Assembly: GCA_964422725.1 (NCBI GenBank)
Contig: CAYRCC010000048.1
Coordinates: 1-14,859 of the forward strand
DNA length: 14,859 nucleotides
Direction: 5' to 3'
Source of the DNA: CAKSNH01 sp964422725
Lineage (GTDB): Bacteria; Bacillota; Clostridia; UBA1381
The position numbers and the translations under genes are program-made. The notes beneath the pieces were generated by a model. That model was given only the letters and a program-made list of their open reading frames with translations, was not told where the DNA came from and did no database searches. Positions 12,717 through 14,859 of this stretch are shown in pieces (positions within the stretch are counted from its first letter, which is position 1; each line of letters starts with the position of its first letter).

Positions 12717-12753
12717 GCCGCCCTCGAGCGAAAATCGAGCGGCGGTAATTTTT
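12717..12753 (+). promoter_or_regulatory. Terminator-like leader hairpin before the antiporter
   Basis: CCGCC-CTCGA (12718-12727) pairs with TCGAG-CGGCGG (12735-12745) with one bulge and a 7-base loop, and TAATTTTTA follows. It begins about 10 bases after the predicted transcription start and ends 34 bases before the ATG. It could be an attenuator, or the rsmA terminator if the promoter call is wrong. No known riboswitch consensus is recognised. Confidence 0.5.
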
Positions 12754-12786
12754 ACTAAATTTAATTTCAAAGTGAGGTAATCATTT

Positions 12787-13968
12787 ATGGAACCCGTATC
12801 TATTTGCAAAGATTTGGCGATAATAATACTTTTTGCCAAATTTTTCGGACTTATGGCAAGAAAGCTCAAAGCGCCGCAAGTTGTCGGCGAAATCGTTGCC
12901 GGACTTATCATAGGTCCGAGTATTCTCGGACTTGTCAGTCAGTCTGCCGTACTTGTTTCTATGGCGGAAATAGGCGTTATTCTGCTTATGTTTATGGCAG
13001 GGCTTGAAACCAATCTGCAAGACCTCGTAAAAACAGGGCCGATTGCGCTGGTTATAGCGTGCGCGGGAGTATTTGTACCGCTTGCCGGCGGATATTTGGT
13101 GTATTCGCTGTTTTACGGATTTGCGCCGACGGGGACGATAGAATTTTACAAAGCAATATTTACGGGCGTAATTATGACTGCCACCTCCGTCAGCATTACC
13201 GTACAGGCACTGCGCGAGCTCGGGCACCTCAAGGGCAAAATAGGAACTACCATTCTAAGCGCCGCAATTATCGACGATGTTATAGGTATTTTGGTGCTTA
13301 CGTTTGTAATCAGCTTTAATTCGCCCGATGTAAGTCTTGCGGCGGTAGTGAAGAATACAGTGCTGTTTTTCGTATTCAGCGGTGCGATAGGCGGACTGTT
13401 CTATTTCATATTTAAGTACATCGACAGCAGACATCCGCACCAAAGACGTGTCCCTATTTACGGTCTTGCACTTTGCTTTGCGCTGTCGTACATTGCCGAG
13501 GAGATGTTCGGCATTGCCGACATTACCGGTGCATATGTTGCCGGAATAATTCTGTGCAACATACGTGATTCAAACTATATTGCCGAGAAGATGGACATAA
13601 GCTCGTATATGCTTTTCGGACCTGTATTTTTTGCAAGTATCGGACTGAAAACAAACATATCCGGAGTAAACGGTGCGATACTGTTGTTTTCGGCTGCATT
13701 TGTTGCGGTTGCGCTGGTAACGAAAATAATAGGCTGCGGACTCATCTCAAGGGTGTTCGGGTTCAGCGCAAAGGATTCGTTAAAAATCGGTATAGGTATG
13801 ATGACCCGAGGCGAGGTTGCTCTGATTGTTGCGCAGAAAGGTCTTGACGTGGGACTTTTGGAGCCGGTATATTTCACGCCTGTAATACTGCTTATTATAT
13901 GCTCGTCAATAGTGACACCGATTATATTGAAGTTTTTGTACAGAAACGAGAAAGTACAAGACGCATAA
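12787..13968 (+). CDS. Kef/NapA-type (CPA2) monovalent cation:proton antiporter
   Basis: A 393-residue integral membrane protein with about 12 hydrophobic segments. Family hallmarks are QVVGEIVAGLIIGPSILG (31-48), IGVILLMFMAGLETNLQDL (62-80), the unwound-helix segment TATSVSIT (131-138), SAAIIDDVIGILVL (158-171) with the ion-binding Asp pair 163-164, ADITGAYVAGIIL (244-256), FFASIGLKTN (281-290) and MMTRGEVALIVAQKGL (338-353). The double Asp is typical of electrogenic Na+/H+ exchangers such as NapA, although Kef-like proteins are related. It ends soon after the last helix, so it lacks the RCK/TrkA-N regulatory domain of KefC. GAGG lies 9 bases before the ATG. It is monocistronic between its own promoter and terminator. 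The ion (Na+, K+ or Li+) cannot be told from the sequence. Confidence 0.92.
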   Translation: MEPVSICKDLAIIILFAKFFGLMARKLKAPQVVGEIVAGLIIGPSILGLVSQSAVLVSMAEIGVILLMFMAGLETNLQDLVKTGPIALVIACAGVFVPLAGGYLVYSLFYGFAPTGTIEFYKAIFTGVIMTATSVSITVQALRELGHLKGKIGTTILSAAIIDDVIGILVLTFVISFNSPDVSLAAVVKNTVLFFVFSGAIGGLFYFIFKYIDSRHPHQRRVPIYGLALCFALSYIAEEMFGIADITGAYVAGIILCNIRDSNYIAEKMDISSYMLFGPVFFASIGLKTNISGVNGAILLFSAAFVAVALVTKIIGCGLISRVFGFSAKDSLKIGIGMMTRGEVALIVAQKGLDVGLLEPVYFTPVILLIICSSIVTPIILKFLYRNEKVQDA

Positions 13969-13975
13969 AACAAAA

Positions 13976-14007
13976 GGGTTTGAGGTTTAGCCTCAGACCT
14001 TTTTTAT
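13976..14007 (+). terminator. Intrinsic terminator of the antiporter gene
   Basis: GGGTTTGAGG pairs with CCTCAGACC (one mismatch) across a short loop and is followed by TTTTTTATTTT. It lies 7 bases after the stop codon. Confidence 0.9.
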
Positions 14008-14055
14008 TTTACAAAAATATGATACAAAATGATATACCCTTTAGTGTTAATATCA

Positions 14056-14073
14056 TATTGAAACGTTTCAATA
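14056..14073. promoter_or_regulatory. 18-bp perfect palindrome, candidate operator
   Basis: TATTGAAACGTTTCAATA is a perfect palindrome centred on CG, the symmetry typical of LacI/CcpA-family operators. It ends 22 bases before the start of the last gene and lies just after an extended -10-like TGTTAATAT (14045-14053). No good -35 is seen. A regulator is not in the window. Confidence 0.5.
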
Positions 14074-14095
14074 AAATTTTACGAAAGGAATACAA

Positions 14096-14859
14096 ATGCA
14101 CAAAAGGGTATTTAATATTAAAACAGACGAGTTGGGTATTGATTCGGAAAACTATATCAAAACCGTCTACGATTCATTTATTCCGAAAGGCAAAAACACA
14201 ATAGCGACTCTCAAGAGTGCCGTTTCGCCATGGCATAGGGATTTATTCGGATTTGCCGCCGGCAATAACAAGGGAAAAAGTCCTTATGAAATGATAAATG
14301 ATTATGTTGCGGAGGATATTTACGGGTTCTATGCAAAAATCATCGACAGAGTCGACGGACAGCTCAAAGGCTGCGGAGAGCGTGCGGACAAACTCCGAAA
14401 CCGGTATCGAAGCGACTTTGAAAAGTCAATGCAGACCACAATCCGAAAAATTACGGAGGAAATCGAAAACTGTGCCGTTATGCAGACGGACAGCGGCATA
14501 GTTATGAAAAGAGTAAACGCGGTGCTTGAGAAAAGGCGTGCCGCACTGCAATCACTGTTGGAAACTGTTTATTTACAAATCACAAGATGTGTAGTATTAT
14601 GGAAATATGAAGATGACGGATATGAGGAGTATGCGATTATTGCGACGGGCGAAAACTGCCCTGCATGCGGCTCGATGTCAGGCAAAAAATTTCTCATAAA
14701 AAATCTTGTTCCGTACGAGAATTTTCCGCCTTTTCACCCCAACTGCGACTGTGCGGCGGAGATTTTGGACAAAGACGGCAAAACAGTTCTGACACTCGAC
14801 AGCGACGGCGGCTTTATTTCGGAAAACAGCGGCGACCTTTTGGAATACGCAAAATTTGT
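14096..14859 (+). CDS. Protein with phage Mu F-like CxxC...HPNCxC motif (3' end outside the window)
   Basis: An open frame from the ATG at 14096 runs uninterrupted through 254 codons to the edge. GAAAGGA lies 7 bases before the ATG. Residues 1-130 are mixed helical and unrecognised (SPWHRDLFGFAAGNN, DYVAEDIYGFY). A charged helical stretch at about 85-165 may be coiled. Residues 184-222 contain TGENCPACGSMSGKKF and NFPPFHPNCDCAAEI: Cys188, Cys191, His214, Cys217 and Cys219. This arrangement is the C-terminal signature of Mu F / SPP1 gp7-like minor head proteins. Sequence after it (VLTLDSDGGFISENSGDLLEY) leads into an unseen domain. No portal, terminase or capsid genes are adjacent on the visible side. 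It may be a phage remnant, a MuF-domain protein with a C-terminal enzyme or toxin, or a domesticated protein; I cannot choose. Confidence 0.7.
   Translation, partial: MHKRVFNIKTDELGIDSENYIKTVYDSFIPKGKNTIATLKSAVSPWHRDLFGFAAGNNKGKSPYEMINDYVAEDIYGFYAKIIDRVDGQLKGCGERADKLRNRYRSDFEKSMQTTIRKITEEIENCAVMQTDSGIVMKRVNAVLEKRRAALQSLLETVYLQITRCVVLWKYEDDGYEEYAIIATGENCPACGSMSGKKFLIKNLVPYENFPPFHPNCDCAAEILDKDGKTVLTLDSDGGFISENSGDLLEYAKF

Noticed and set aside
1..14859. CRISPR array or rRNA/tRNA genes
   Set aside because: No regularly spaced direct repeats and no rRNA- or tRNA-like segments were seen on either strand by eye.

Overview
The window looks like chromosomal DNA of a low-to-moderate GC, endospore-forming Clostridia (Firmicutes) relative. 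The evidence is a gerW (ytfJ) sporulation gene next to a DUF2953 gene, a Rex redox repressor, Firmicutes-type ribosomal proteins (S12 with the long N-terminal insertion, an L7Ae-type protein ahead of rpsL), strong Shine-Dalgarno sites and near-consensus sigma-A promoters. The species cannot be named from the sequence.

Layout. (1) 1-1176, minus strand: gerW and a DUF2953 membrane protein, read from a TTGAAA-N17-TATAAT promoter. (2) 1539-3302, plus strand: rex and a P-loop/Asp23-like fusion gene, with a terminator. (3) 3301-8462, minus strand: a str-type cluster, L7Ae-like gene, rpsL, rpsG, fusA, tuf. It has a strong promoter in front and hairpins with T-runs after rpsG, fusA and tuf. No rpoBC precedes it. 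(4) 8567-9028: an orphan eutP-like small GTPase. (5) 9245-10514: the rpsF-ssb-rpsR operon with a perfect-consensus promoter and a structured leader. (6) 10511-11390: an XRE regulator divergent from secG, with symmetric TGCAAA-type sites between them. (7) 11708-13968, plus strand: rsmA (ksgA) and a CPA2 cation:proton antiporter, the latter with its own promoter and a leader hairpin. (8) 14096 to the edge: a truncated gene whose product carries a phage Mu F-like CxxC...HPNCxC motif, behind an 18-bp perfect palindrome.

Most genes are housekeeping (translation, protein export, redox control, DNA replication). The most unusual signal lies between the genes: a dispersed, hairpin-rich repeat with related sequence at 1-52, 3093-3251, 9106-9152 and 11428-11641. 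The 11428 copy has about 12-bp terminal inverted repeats. A 21-bp direct repeat flanks it, and that repeat is the hairpin of the secG terminator, so removing the element restores an uninterrupted terminator. The 3093 copy is flanked by a 12-bp direct repeat covering the stop codon of the upstream gene. The copy at the window start abuts a hairpin just after gerW. This looks like a MITE-like, non-autonomous mobile element that prefers intrinsic terminators or hairpins. No transposase is present in the window.
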